A stretch of DNA of 64,000 bases from Natrinema caseinilyticum (lineage in GTDB: Archaea > Halobacteriota > Halobacteria > Halobacteriales > Natrialbaceae), in assembly GCF_024227435.1 (NCBI RefSeq), contig NZ_CP100445.1, forward strand, positions 2,973,369-3,037,368. The letters run 5' to 3'. The notes beneath the pieces are model-generated. The model worked only from the letters and a program-made list of their open reading frames with translations. It was not told the DNA's origin and ran no database searches. The number at the start of each line of letters is the position of its first letter. The first letter of the stretch is position 1. The position numbers and the translations under genes are program-made. This document shows, piece after piece, positions 41,355 to 50,772 of the stretch.

Positions 41355-42269
41355 TCACCTGACTTCGGCGCGGTCGATCCAGCCCTGAATGCGCGTCTCC
41401 GAGATGTCCGTCTGTTCGGCCAGTTCGGCTGCGTCAGCGTCGGCGAGTTCGCCGACTGTCTCGACGCCTGCGCCGGTGAGGCGGTCTGCATAGGCCGGGC
41501 CGATTCCCTTGATAGAGTCGACCGGCTCCTGGGTGGTCGACTCCGACTCGGGTTCTGAATCGGGGGCATCCGACGTGGCGCTTTCCGCCGTCTCGGATTC
41601 GGTCGCTTCCGCCGTCTCGGATTCGGTCGCTTCCGCCGTCTCGGATTCGGTCGCTTCCGCCGTCTCGGACTCGGCTGTTTCCGCCGTCTCGGACTCGGCT
41701 GTTTCCGCCGTCTCGGACTCGGCTGTTTCCGCCGTCTCGGATTCGGTCGCTTCCGCCGTCTCGGACTCGGCTGTTTCCGCCGTCTCGGATTCCACCGCCG
41801 TCTCGTCGTCGCCGGTCGGTTCCGCGAGAGCGTCAGACTCGCTTTCGTCGGCTTCGGATGGAGTCTCGGTTTCGGGTTCGGCTTCCGTCGCTGCATCCGT
41901 GTCGGGTTCGGCCTCCTGAACGGGCGACTCTCCCTCGGAGAGGTCCGGCGTTTTCTCCGTCGTCGGAGCGCCGGCTTCCGTCTCCGGACCCGCCGCTTCC
42001 GACGGTTCAGCGCCCTCCTCCGGGGCGTCCGTCGGCTCGGTCAGCGACTCCGTCGAACCCGCCGCGCTGGTTCCGGCTGCGGCCGACTGCGGCGGCTGCG
42101 CGGTCTTCGTCTCTTTCGTTTCGTCCCGATCAGCGCCGACGTTCGCGCCACGTCCGTCGTCCGTCGACCCTTCTCGCTCGACCGTTACCCCAACCTCTCG
42201 AGCGCCCCCGCGCTCCGAGTCCGACCCGTCGAACCCCAACAGGGACTTCAGTTTTTGGAGGATTGCCAT
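41355..42269 (-). CDS. Acidic protein with C-terminal helix-hairpin-helix and octapeptide repeats
   Basis: A 304-residue protein. MAILQKLKSLLGFDG opens it, then a long disordered acidic region, then nine tandem octapeptides of the form ESETAETA/ESETAEAT, then the C-terminal HhH (residues about 245-304): DSIKGIGPAYADRLTGAGVETVGELADADAAELAEQTDIS, ending RIQGWIDRAEVR. The terminal HhH resembles the HhH_5 modules at the ends of many haloarchaeal proteins and DNA ligases, suggesting DNA or protein binding. The repeated part is a flexible linker. No enzyme motif. Confidence 0.85.
   Translation of the reverse strand: MAILQKLKSLLGFDGSDSERGGAREVGVTVEREGSTDDGRGANVGADRDETKETKTAQPPQSAAAGTSAAGSTESLTEPTDAPEEGAEPSEAAGPETEAGAPTTEKTPDLSEGESPVQEAEPDTDAATEAEPETETPSEADESESDALAEPTGDDETAVESETAETAESETAEATESETAETAESETAETAESETAETAESETAEATESETAEATESETAEATESETAESATSDAPDSEPESESTTQEPVDSIKGIGPAYADRLTGAGVETVGELADADAAELAEQTDISETRIQGWIDRAEVR
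41578..41795 (-). repeat. 24-bp tandem repeat array (9 units)
   Basis: The DNA repeat unit (about 24 bases, with minor variants) codes for ESETAETA or ESETAEAT on the minus strand. The + strand shows a spurious repeat-rich frame in the same place. Copy number should vary between related strains. Confidence 0.9.
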
Positions 42270-42341
42270 TATCCCGGTGTAGTCGTCTCCGACACTTAAA
42301 TTCGCCTGATACTGTCAAAGAAGACAGGTTCGGTGGGCCCC

Positions 42342-43145
42342 TCACAGCCGCGACCGAAGCGCCTCGTTCATGACCGCGACCGGTGCCTCCCGCCCCGTCC
42401 AGATTTCGAACGCCTCGACCCCCTGGTAGAGTAGCATCCACGCGCCGTCGACGGTCGTCGCTCCGGCGTCCGCGGCGTCGCGCAGCAATCGCGTCTCGAG
42501 CGGTCGGTAGACGGCGTCCAGAACGGCGAGGTCGTCGTGGAGCGCGTCGGCGGGGACAGGCGAGACGTCGGTCTCCATCCCGACGCTCGTGGCGTTGACG
42601 ACTACCTCGGCGTTCGCCACCAGTTGGCCGAGTTCCGCCAGTCCGTAGCCGGTCGCTCGAGGCACTTCCTCGGCCAGGTCGTGCGCTTTCGGCTCGGTTC
42701 GGTTGGCGATCGCGACGGTCGCCCCGGCGTCGGCGAGACCGAAGGCGATCGCCCGACCGGCACCGCCGGCGCCGACGACGACCGCCCGCGCCCCCTCGAG
42801 GGACACCTCGTGATCGTGCAGCGCGCGGAGTGCGCCGACGGCGTCGGTGTTGTATCCCGTCGGCGGTCCCGACCCCGAGAAATCGATCGTGTTGACCGCG
42901 CCGATCCGGCTCGCCAGATCTTCGGGCGCGACGATCTCGAGGGCGTCCTGCTTGAACGGAATCGTCACGTTGAGCCCCGCGATTCCGAGCGCATCGGCGC
43001 CGAAGATCGCGTCCCCGAGCGCCGTCCGATCGGGCTCGAAGGTCACGTAGCGGGCGTCCATCCCGAGTTCGTCGTAAGCGGCCTCGTGCATCGGCGGCGA
43101 CAGCGAGTGGCCCACCGGGTTGCCGAGCAAACCGTATACGTCCAT
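42342..43145 (-). CDS. aroE: Shikimate dehydrogenase
   Basis: A 267-residue protein. [32 protein letters not shown] (catalytic Lys65) and TGYNTDAVG (Asp101) are the shikimate-binding and catalytic motifs. [17 protein letters not shown] (GAGGAG, 125-130) is the NADP site. It reduces 3-dehydroshikimate to shikimate, following aroA' and aroB' in this same window. ATG 43145 was chosen; ATG 43151 adds two residues. Monocistronic, with the repeat protein downstream. Confidence 0.95.
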   Translation of the reverse strand: MDVYGLLGNPVGHSLSPPMHEAAYDELGMDARYVTFEPDRTALGDAIFGADALGIAGLNVTIPFKQDALEIVAPEDLASRIGAVNTIDFSGSGPPTGYNTDAVGALRALHDHEVSLEGARAVVVGAGGAGRAIAFGLADAGATVAIANRTEPKAHDLAEEVPRATGYGLAELGQLVANAEVVVNATSVGMETDVSPVPADALHDDLAVLDAVYRPLETRLLRDAADAGATTVDGAWMLLYQGVEAFEIWTGREAPVAVMNEALRSRL

Positions 43146-43260
43146 AGCCATCGTTTGCTCCCATTCCGAGCGGCGAGACTATAATCGGTCTGGCTCGCGT
43201 CGTGACGCCGTTTACGTCCACGACACCGAATTCGTCACCGTCCGACGTTCACCCAGTGAT

Positions 43261-44262
43261 TCACGTCGACGGGGGGCCGTCGTGCGGATCGCTCACGGCC
43301 GAGGACGGCTCCGAGGGTGTCGGTATTTCCCGGGACGATGGCCCGCTGGCGCTCGAACGTCCCGCGGGCGGCTGTGCCAGCGTCCACAACACCCTGTCGC
43401 GATCGGCGGCGGTCGTCGCCTCGTCCGCCGCCGGCGCGTCGGTCGCCGCGGTCCCGTCGTCAGACGGTGCGTCAGCCATCGGTTCGTCCGAAACCGGACG
43501 TCTCTGGGACGCACCGTCCGACTGATCCTCTCGAACGTCGGCGACGTCGGAGAGCGGCCCCTCGAGCAACCAGTCCGTCTCCCACTGAGGGGCGTCGGAG
43601 GCGAGCGAAACGCGCTTTGCCGCCACGTCGTACGAAACGAGGCCGGCATCTGCCAGTGCGGGAAGGTGTGAGTGGACGAGCGAACTGATGACGGGCGCGG
43701 CGTCCGCGTCGGTCACCTCGGCGGGAACCGTTTCGCCGTCGTCTTCCAGCGCGACGATCGCCGCGCCCAGATCGGAGAGGGAAAGCCGTTCGCGCCGCGT
43801 TGCGAGAACGGCACAGACCGCTCGGCGACGCGGCGCGGAAAGTGCGCCGAGCGTCCTGTTCAGCGTCGCCTCGTCGAACCCCAGCGTCTCACCGGTCGGG
43901 TCGGCGAGGAGGGCCTCGACCCAGTCGATCTCGAGCATCGGGTGGTCGAGGAGTGTGACCGTCGTCGAGTCGCCACGCGATCGTCTTGACAGGACTCCGA
44001 CGTCGACCAGCCGCGGGACGTGGGCGTGTCTCAGATCGATATGAATTTGCGTGCACTGATCGTCGGGAACGATCTGACGGCCGTGTTCCACGGTCGCGAC
44101 CTCGGTCGCCAGCGCGTCGACTGACAGTCGCGTCGATGCCGCGGATCGATCCGTCCGTGCTGCGTCCGATCCCTCGAGTAACGCGGCGAGCACGTATCGC
44201 CGCCGCGGTTCCGCGAGGACGTCGACCGCAGTCGTCGCCTCGGAAGACGGGGGGAAACTCAT
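43261..44262 (-). CDS. Double winged-helix (DUF7344-type) regulator
   Basis: A 333-residue protein with two successive copies of the haloarchaeal winged helix (DUF7344-like). The first is EPRRRYVLAALLEGS and later DLRHAHVPRLVDVGVLS. The second is SAPRRRAVCAVLATRRERLSLSDLG and SLVHSHLPALADAGLVSYD. The C-terminal about 90 residues are acidic and low-complexity. ATG 44262. Probably a DNA-binding regulator; its targets are not evident. It lies just downstream of the sensor-type regulator at 44330-46777 on the same strand. Confidence 0.8.
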   Translation of the reverse strand: MSFPPSSEATTAVDVLAEPRRRYVLAALLEGSDAARTDRSAASTRLSVDALATEVATVEHGRQIVPDDQCTQIHIDLRHAHVPRLVDVGVLSRRSRGDSTTVTLLDHPMLEIDWVEALLADPTGETLGFDEATLNRTLGALSAPRRRAVCAVLATRRERLSLSDLGAAIVALEDDGETVPAEVTDADAAPVISSLVHSHLPALADAGLVSYDVAAKRVSLASDAPQWETDWLLEGPLSDVADVREDQSDGASQRRPVSDEPMADAPSDDGTAATDAPAADEATTAADRDRVLWTLAQPPAGRSSASGPSSREIPTPSEPSSAVSDPHDGPPST

Positions 44263-44329
44263 TACCCGATAGAGACGACGAACGGGGGAAAGGTGTGTAC
44301 CTGCATGCTCTGGTATCGTCGAGTGGTCG

Positions 44330-46777
44330 TCAGTCGTCCGTCCCGAAGTACGCCGAGAGCAGTTTCTCGAGTGCGACCCGGAGATGCTGATGGAAGGTCT
44401 GTCGGGCGATTTCGAGTCGATCCGCGACTTCCGATGCGTCGCTGTTTCGGGCCGGCCACTCGAAGTACCCGCCGTGATAGGCCGCCTCGAGGGCGAATCG
44501 CTGTTTCTCCGTGAGCAGCGATTCGACCGTGTGGCGGAAGTCGCCCCGCGTTTCGACGGGTCGGTCGACGGTTCGCTTCGAAACGAGTTCCGTCTCGGGA
44601 TACGCCGACGTAATTCCGTCGACGAGTTCCCGCAGGTTGGCATCGCGACTCGCCTGAACGGTCAGTTTCCCGACGCCGTCGCGAACTACTTTCGACTGCA
44701 ACCGCGCTCCGTACTCCGTGAGCAGTTCGGCGATCGCGGATCCGCGGACGACGATCTCCCAGTAGCTTTCGTCGTCGGTCGCGTCGACGAGTCGGTACTC
44801 GGATACCGCGTCGTCGTCGTCCACCCCCTCGCGAATTCGTTCGGGATCGGCTCCGGTGACGGTGAGGTAGTAGACGAACACCTCGTCCGTGAGCGGTAAT
44901 AGGTGATCGAGTGACAGCTCGCAGCCGAGGTCCTCGGAGAGTCTGATACAGGTGTCACCACGGTCGGTCGACTCGAACTCGAGTTCGTCGATGGTGTCCA
45001 TATAGAGGAGTTGCCGAACGACCATCGCGTTGATCGCGTGACCGATCGTGCCGCCGAACTCCTGTAATACCTCTCGCTCCCGATCGGCGAAGGCGTCGGC
45101 CTCGGCGGCGGCGACGACGATCGCACCGAACGTCCGATCGGTCGCGACGATCGGCACGACCGCGACCGAGTCACACCCGTGTTCGCGGGCGGTTGCTCGC
45201 CACTGGTCGACGGGACTCTCGCGTAGGTTCCGATATCGCTGGACGGTCCGCGTTTCGATCGGCGACGCCGCGTTCGCCTCGGCGGGCGGCTCGACGAACG
45301 ACGTGAAGACGTCCTCGACCGTCGATTCGTCCACTCCGGCCCAGCTCACGGGGCCGACCGACTGTCGGTCGACCGGCGAGGCGGGATCGGTTCGTCCGAT
45401 GACGGCGAACCGGTACGGATCGGCGGCTGCAAACCCCTCGACGATCGCCGACTCGATTTCGTCGCGGGTATCCGCGGTGACCATCGTCTCGTCGATCGTC
45501 CGAACGATCGCGTTCAATCGCTCGAGGCGCTCGAGTTCTCGCTCGCGGGCTTTCCGGTCGCTGATATCGCGGGCGACGCCGGTAAATCCGAGGACGGTGC
45601 CGTCGTCGTCGGTAATCCTGGCGCTGTTGAATTCGTAGTGGATGCGGTCCCCGTCACTGGTGAGAACTCGCCCTTCCGCGGTTACCCGTTCGCCCTCCTC
45701 GAGGATGCGATCGATCGCGTCCTCGATTCGATCTCGATCCTCCGGTGCGATGAACGTCAGCGGATTCACGTCGGCGAATTCCGCCGGCGTGTAGCCGGTC
45801 TCGCGTTCGAACTGGTCGTTCCACTGAATGAGGTTCCCCTCGGTGTCGTAGGCGTAGAGAACGTCGGGCTGTGCCTCGAGGACGCTTTCCGTGAAGGCTT
45901 TCTCCTCGCGAAGCGCCTGCTCGCGAGCCTTTCGCTCCCGGACGTTTCGACCGACGCCGGTAAACCCGAGGACGGCGCCGTCGTCGCCGGTGATGCGGGC
46001 GCTGTTGAACTCGTACGGGATCCGACGCCCGTCTTTCGTCAGCAGGTTCGCCTCTGCGGTGACGTACTCGTCTTCTTCGAGAACCCGCTGGATCACGTTC
46101 CGGATTCGCTCTCGGTCCTCCGGTGCGATGAACTCGACCGGATTCATGTCGGCCAGTTCCGCTTCGGTGTAGCCCGTCACCGCCGGCACCCGATCGTTCC
46201 ACTCGAGGTAGTTCTCGTCCGAGTCGAACGCGTAGACGACGTCCGGTTGCGCCTCGAAGACGCTCTCGACGAAAGCCTTCTCCTCGCTCAGTTTCCGTTC
46301 GCGCTCGTGTCCCTCGGTTCGGTCCTGAACGAACCACACGTACCCGCCCATATCGTCGATTTCGAGACCGCCCTCGTCGCCGATCGTTCCGTCCTCGCGG
46401 ATCGGCACGATCACTTCTCGGGCGAAGAACTGGCGCCCGTCGGCACGGACTCTCCAGGCCTTGTTCTCGACACTCCCGGCCGTTCGCGCCCGCTCGAGTA
46501 CCCGTTCGGGCCGGCCGGATTCGCGCGCGGCCGCCGGAAAGAAGCGTCGGTAGTGCGAGCCGACGACAGTCTCGTCGTCGTAGCCGGTGAGTCGTCGTGC
46601 CCCGTCGTTCCACGCGGAAACGGTCCCGTCGGTGTCGAACGTGGCAACGGCGCAGTCGCCGACGAGCATACTGAAATCGTGGACGTCGAATTGACAGTCG
46701 ACCGCCTCGTCGGTGTGCGTTTCGTGACGATCGGAGCCGTTCGCCGACTCCGTTCTCTCGGGCGGATTCTCGCTCAT
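44330..46777 (-). CDS. PAS-GAF-HTH regulator of the bacterio-opsin activator family
   Basis: An 815-residue regulator. Three PAS domains (about 33-155, 165-285, 290-405; each begins with a DG...WND motif and contains FTGV) precede a GAF-like/BAT domain (about 415-600) and a C-terminal HTH_10 helix-turn-helix (about 755-812: LTEKQRFALEAAYHGGYFEWPARNSDASEVADRL). The family includes the bop-gene activator; the PAS units sense light, redox or small ligands. ATG 46777 is preceded by an A-rich TATA-like element (minus-sense aaaaaaga) near 46803. Confidence 0.92.
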   Translation of the reverse strand: MSENPPERTESANGSDRHETHTDEAVDCQFDVHDFSMLVGDCAVATFDTDGTVSAWNDGARRLTGYDDETVVGSHYRRFFPAAARESGRPERVLERARTAGSVENKAWRVRADGRQFFAREVIVPIREDGTIGDEGGLEIDDMGGYVWFVQDRTEGHERERKLSEEKAFVESVFEAQPDVVYAFDSDENYLEWNDRVPAVTGYTEAELADMNPVEFIAPEDRERIRNVIQRVLEEDEYVTAEANLLTKDGRRIPYEFNSARITGDDGAVLGFTGVGRNVRERKAREQALREEKAFTESVLEAQPDVLYAYDTEGNLIQWNDQFERETGYTPAEFADVNPLTFIAPEDRDRIEDAIDRILEEGERVTAEGRVLTSDGDRIHYEFNSARITDDDGTVLGFTGVARDISDRKARERELERLERLNAIVRTIDETMVTADTRDEIESAIVEGFAAADPYRFAVIGRTDPASPVDRQSVGPVSWAGVDESTVEDVFTSFVEPPAEANAASPIETRTVQRYRNLRESPVDQWRATAREHGCDSVAVVPIVATDRTFGAIVVAAAEADAFADREREVLQEFGGTIGHAINAMVVRQLLYMDTIDELEFESTDRGDTCIRLSEDLGCELSLDHLLPLTDEVFVYYLTVTGADPERIREGVDDDDAVSEYRLVDATDDESYWEIVVRGSAIAELLTEYGARLQSKVVRDGVGKLTVQASRDANLRELVDGITSAYPETELVSKRTVDRPVETRGDFRHTVESLLTEKQRFALEAAYHGGYFEWPARNSDASEVADRLEIARQTFHQHLRVALEKLLSAYFGTDD

Positions 46778-46787
46778 GGCAGCCACC

Positions 46788-46812
46788 AAACCACAGTGGT
46801 CTTTTTTCCGTT
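46788..46812 (-). promoter_or_regulatory. Promoter of the PAS-GAF regulator with a palindrome at its start site
   Basis: accacagtggt (46790-46800) is an 11-base palindrome lying between the A-rich TATA-like run (46801-46808) and the ATG at 46777, just where transcription would begin. A repressor or the protein itself bound here would block initiation; autoregulation is inference. Confidence 0.35.
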
Positions 46813-46963
46813 TCCACGTCCGAATAACTAACGGGCTGCGTTCGCCACGCGATTATAGTGCGGGGCCGATCGGAAGCGGATCGTGGGGCATCTCGAAGCA
46901 CGTCATCTCGGGGACCCCGCCGAAAGCGCAGACTATTCCTCTTCACGGTACCGAGGCCTTCTC

Positions 46964-48430
46964 GTGATCGCGATCGTCGAAAGCCGCGCCGACCGCGCCT
47001 CGAGACACATCTGTGACAAACTCCGCGACCACGCCGACTGGGGCCGCGCCGAGGACGATACTCGAGCGGACGCCAACGGCGGCGGTAGCTACTACCTGAT
47101 CGACGGGGCCGAACTCCGCACGTTCGACGAGTTACACATCGAACTCGAGCGCCCGGCGTCGGCCTTCGACTGCGATCCGGACCTGCTCGTCTTCGCGTCG
47201 CGTCACTCCGGCGACACCGGGGCGTTGCTGACGGGGCACTTCACCGGCAACTTCGGTCCGGCCGAGTTCGGCGGCGAACCGGACGCGCTGGCCGACGCCG
47301 CGCCGAACGCCCTGGCTCGTCTCCTCGAAGCCTTCGACGAGTACGCACCCGAATCGTACGACGTCGGTCTGGAGTGTACCCACCACGGCCCGACCGACGT
47401 GGGCTGTCCGTCGCTGTTCGCGGAACTCGGGAGCGGCGACGAACAGTGGGACGACCCGGCCGGGGCCGACGCGGTCGCCCGCGCCATTCTCGAGCTTCGA
47501 GACGTCGCCCCCCACCGCGAGCAACGCGAGAGCGATGCCCTCGCGAGCCCTCGGCAGCGCGATGTGGTCTCGCGCCGCCAGGTCGTCGGCTTCGGCGGTA
47601 ACCACTACGTCCCGCGGTTCGAACGGATCGTCCGCGAGACGCCGTGGGCGGTCGGACACGTCGCCGCCGACTGGGCGCTCGAGGCGATGGGACACCCGAC
47701 GGCCCACCGCGACGTGATAGAGCGGGCCTTCGAAGCGAGCAAGGCCGAATTCGCCCTTCTCGACGGCGAGTGGCCGGTCCTCGAGGAAATCCTGGGCGGC
47801 ACGGACTACCGCGTCGTCAGCGAGACCTGGCTGCGCGAGGTCGGCGACCGGCCGCTCGATCTCGTCGACGCGATCGAGTCCGACCTCGGCCCGATCGACG
47901 ACGGAATCCGCTTCGGTGAGCGGCTCTCGGAGACGTTTGCAGTCGTCGATTTGCCGGCAGACCTCGTCACGACGGCGGAGGGAATCAACCACGACCGCGT
48001 CCGAGCGATCGTCGAAGAAAACGCCGTCGCGTTCGCGACCGCCAACGGCGGCAGCCGCGTCGGCTCGCGGGCGGCGATCCCCCGGACCGGAAACCGGGAC
48101 GAAATACGGGGCGGGACCGGCACCAGGGACGAAGCGGACGTCGATACCGGCCCCGACCGCGAAACCCGGATCGACTCGAGCGATCCACGTGCGGCGATCA
48201 TCGCGGCACTGGCCGACATCCTCGAGGAAAAATACGACTCGGTTCGACTCGAGGACGATGCGGTCGTCGCCGAAGAGACGGCGTTCGATCCCGAACTGGC
48301 TCTCGAAGCCGGTGTTCCGGAGGGTCCGAAGTTCGGTGCGCTCGCCGAGGGGACCCCGGTCACGGTCGACGGGGAAACAGTCAGTCCCGAGAGAGTTCTA
48401 ACCGAACGAACGCACCGATTCCCGATATGA
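46964..48430 (+). CDS. dtdA: Archaeal D-aminoacyl-tRNA deacylase
   Basis: A 488-residue protein of the DTD2/GEK1 family, which hydrolyses D-aminoacyl-tRNA to recycle D-amino-acid-charged tRNAs. Motifs are VIAIVESRADRASRHICDKL at the start, LVFASRHSGDTGALLTGHFTGNFG, ECTHHGPTDVGCPSLFAELG and VGFGGNHYVPRF. The C-terminal part (from about 345) carries a disordered charged insert and an AIIAALADILEEKYDSVRL module. Start GTG 46964; the promoter region is shared with the divergent PAS-GAF gene. Confidence 0.9.
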   Translation: MIAIVESRADRASRHICDKLRDHADWGRAEDDTRADANGGGSYYLIDGAELRTFDELHIELERPASAFDCDPDLLVFASRHSGDTGALLTGHFTGNFGPAEFGGEPDALADAAPNALARLLEAFDEYAPESYDVGLECTHHGPTDVGCPSLFAELGSGDEQWDDPAGADAVARAILELRDVAPHREQRESDALASPRQRDVVSRRQVVGFGGNHYVPRFERIVRETPWAVGHVAADWALEAMGHPTAHRDVIERAFEASKAEFALLDGEWPVLEEILGGTDYRVVSETWLREVGDRPLDLVDAIESDLGPIDDGIRFGERLSETFAVVDLPADLVTTAEGINHDRVRAIVEENAVAFATANGGSRVGSRAAIPRTGNRDEIRGGTGTRDEADVDTGPDRETRIDSSDPRAAIIAALADILEEKYDSVRLEDDAVVAEETAFDPELALEAGVPEGPKFGALAEGTPVTVDGETVSPERVLTERTHRFPI

Positions 48431-48513
48431 CCGGGCCGGACGACGACAGTAATACTCGTATACCCCCCGACGTCTCGCGAACTCGCCGCCGAAGCGAGCG
48501 AGTACGTAACACC

Positions 48514-48589
48514 TTATTAACGTGTCAGACGCTCGTCTGACGTCTAGGGGGAAAGGTAATTATGCTCCATCTTTTAGACAGGGCCAAGA
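48514..48589 (+). promoter_or_regulatory. ftsZ1 promoter with TCAGACG...CGTCTGA palindrome
   Basis: TCAGACG (48525-48531) and CGTCTGA (48534-48540) form a perfect inverted repeat around CT, ending 16 bases before the TATA-like taattatg (48557-48564), which is about 28 bases from the ATG. A second TATA-like ttattaac lies at 48515-48522. The palindrome is well placed for an activator or repressor; which protein binds is unknown. Confidence 0.5.
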
Positions 48590-49762
48590 ATGGACTCTAT
48601 CATCGACGACGCAATCGACGAGGCCGAGAACGGGGACCCCGCCGGGGCTCCTCACGGCGCCCCGGGTGAGGGACAATCATCCGACGGTGACACATCGGAA
48701 AGCCGACAGACGGGGACGATGACCGACGACCAACTGGAGGACGTTCTGCAGGACCTTCAGACCGACATTACGGTCGTCGGCTGCGGCGGTGCCGGTGGCA
48801 ACACGATCAATCGAATGCACGAGGAGGGCATCCACGGCGCGAAACTCGTCGCCGCCAACACCGACGTCCAGCACCTCGTCGAGATCGATGCCGACACCAA
48901 GATCCTCATGGGCGAGGAAAAGACCGGCGGTCGCGGAGCCGGTTCGTTGCCCCAGGTCGGAGAGGAAGCCGCCCTCGAGAGCCAGCAGGACATCTACGAC
49001 GCCATCGACGGCTCGGACATGGTCTTCGTCACGGCCGGACTCGGCGGTGGCACCGGGACCGGCTCCGCGCCGGTCGTCGCCAAAGCCGCCCGAGAAGCCG
49101 GCGCGTTGACGATCTCGATCGTCACCACGCCCTTTACCGCCGAAGGTGAAGTCCGGCGGACCAACGCCGAGGCCGGACTCGAGCGCCTCCGCGACGTTTC
49201 CGACACCGTCATCGTCGTCCCCAACGACCGACTGCTCGACTCCGTCGGCAAGCTTCCCGTTCGACAGGCGTTCAAGGTCTCCGACGAGGTCCTGATGCGC
49301 TCGGTCAAGGGGATTACGGAACTCATCACGAAACCCGGCCTCGTCAACCTGGACTTCGCCGACGTCCGCACGGTCATGGAACGCGGCGGCGTGGCCATGA
49401 TCGGACTCGGCGAAGCCGATTCCGAAGCCAAAGCGGAGGACTCCGTCAAGACCGCGCTGCGTTCGCCGCTGCTCGACGTCGACATCTCGGGGGCGAGTTC
49501 CGCGCTCGTCAACGTGACCGGCGGCAACGACATGGCAATCGAAGAAGCCGAGGGCGTCGTCGAGGAGATTTACGATCGGATCGACCCCGACGCCCGCATC
49601 ATCTGGGGGACCTCGATCGACGAGAGCCTCGAGGGGAGCATGCGGACGATGATCGTCGTCACCGGCGTTCAGTCGCCCCAGATTTACGGGCGCCCCAACG
49701 GCGAGGCCAGCGTTCAGCCCGAAGCGCCCGCGCAAGGCGACGACATCGATTTCGTCGACTGA
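48590..49762 (+). CDS. ftsZ1: Cell-division protein FtsZ1
   Basis: A 390-residue tubulin-fold GTPase. N-terminal nucleotide-site [15 protein letters not shown], the GTPase signature GGGTGTG at 152-158 ([16 protein letters not shown]), and the T7 loop ([12 protein letters not shown], near 262-267) are intact. The acidic N-terminal extension (about 1-45) and the C-terminal [11 protein letters not shown] match haloarchaeal FtsZ1. It forms the division ring that, together with FtsZ2, drives septation. Start ATG 48590. Confidence 0.97.
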   Translation: MDSIIDDAIDEAENGDPAGAPHGAPGEGQSSDGDTSESRQTGTMTDDQLEDVLQDLQTDITVVGCGGAGGNTINRMHEEGIHGAKLVAANTDVQHLVEIDADTKILMGEEKTGGRGAGSLPQVGEEAALESQQDIYDAIDGSDMVFVTAGLGGGTGTGSAPVVAKAAREAGALTISIVTTPFTAEGEVRRTNAEAGLERLRDVSDTVIVVPNDRLLDSVGKLPVRQAFKVSDEVLMRSVKGITELITKPGLVNLDFADVRTVMERGGVAMIGLGEADSEAKAEDSVKTALRSPLLDVDISGASSALVNVTGGNDMAIEEAEGVVEEIYDRIDPDARIIWGTSIDESLEGSMRTMIVVTGVQSPQIYGRPNGEASVQPEAPAQGDDIDFVD

Positions 49763-49994
49763 CTCGCCGCGCCGACGGCCCGGTCGCACCACCGCCGTTC
49801 GGTCCACCGGGCCGATGCACTCGCGACGTTTTCGGAGCCGCGATCCCCGAGACCCGGCGGGTTCGGCCGTCTCATCCGTCCCCGATCGTCCATTCGTCTT
49901 TCTTTCGCCGGTCGACCGATCACATCGATACTTCAACCGGTGAAATTTTGTCACGGAGTGAGTACAAGATACCCGCGGACCTACCGCCAGGGTG

Positions 49995-50681
49995 ATGGAT
50001 TCACGCGCGAACGCTCGGTTCTCGAGACGACGACTGCTCTCCACGCTCGGTGTCGCGACGGCGGGATTGCTGGCCGGCTGTTCGAGTGACGGCGACTCAC
50101 CCTCCGACTCGTCGGGGTCAGACGGCGGAAACGGGGGCACGGGTGACGGAGACGCCGACACCGGTGCGACCTGGAAACCGTTCGAATTCGACCGACCGAT
50201 CACGTATACGTACGACGTGTACTCGCCCGACGACGGAGAAGGGACGCTGGTCTGGGACGTCACGGACGTGACCGACGACGGCGCGACGGTCTCCGTCCGC
50301 TACGACACGACGGAGACGCAGTTCGAAACGACCGTCAGCGGGACGAAAGCGGATCTCCAGAGCCAGTTGATCATGACGCCGGCCGGTCCGTTTATCATCG
50401 CGACGGTCTTTTCACCGACGATGGCCCAGTACGAGGGACGCACCCTCACCGTCGGCAACGAGTGGTCGTACTCCTCGCCGGACGGATCGATGCGATTCGA
50501 AGTCACGGAACAGCGATCCTACGCGGGTGTCGACTGTTACGCGTCCGTGACCGAAATAGACGGGAATACGGTCCACGAGGGTTGTTTCTCCCCGGAACTC
50601 GAGATGGCACCCTACACCGCGTACTACGACGAAGACGGACGACGAACCTACGAGATGTCGTTGGTCTCCGTCGAGGAGTGA
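49995..50681 (+). CDS. Tat-exported lipoprotein with unknown domain
   Basis: A 228-residue protein. The twin-arginine signal SRRRLLSTLGVATAGLLAGCSS carries a lipobox cysteine (LAGC), so it should be exported folded and lipid-anchored. A Ser/Gly/Asp-rich linker (about 32-55) leads to a beta-rich domain (ITYTYDVYSPDDGEGTLVWDVT...RSYAGVDCYASVTEIDGNTVHEGC). The two cysteines may form a disulfide. Function unknown. ATG 49995 follows GTG 49992. Confidence 0.85.
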   Translation: MDSRANARFSRRRLLSTLGVATAGLLAGCSSDGDSPSDSSGSDGGNGGTGDGDADTGATWKPFEFDRPITYTYDVYSPDDGEGTLVWDVTDVTDDGATVSVRYDTTETQFETTVSGTKADLQSQLIMTPAGPFIIATVFSPTMAQYEGRTLTVGNEWSYSSPDGSMRFEVTEQRSYAGVDCYASVTEIDGNTVHEGCFSPELEMAPYTAYYDEDGRRTYEMSLVSVEE

Positions 50682-50772
50682 CGCGTCACCGACGCGGATC
50701 GTCTCACGACGGGCCCGTCTCCCGTCTCGTCGCCGCCGACTCGTCTCCCACGGACTGGCGTCGCTCGGATTC

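Noticed and set aside
41509-41919. + strand frame rich in AVSDSVAS repeats
   Set aside because: It is the antisense reading of the ESETAE repeat array of the acidic HhH protein.
48525-48540. Assignment of the ftsZ1 palindrome to a named regulator (such as CdrS)
   Set aside because: I cannot recall a confirmed binding sequence that matches, so only a candidate operator is reported.
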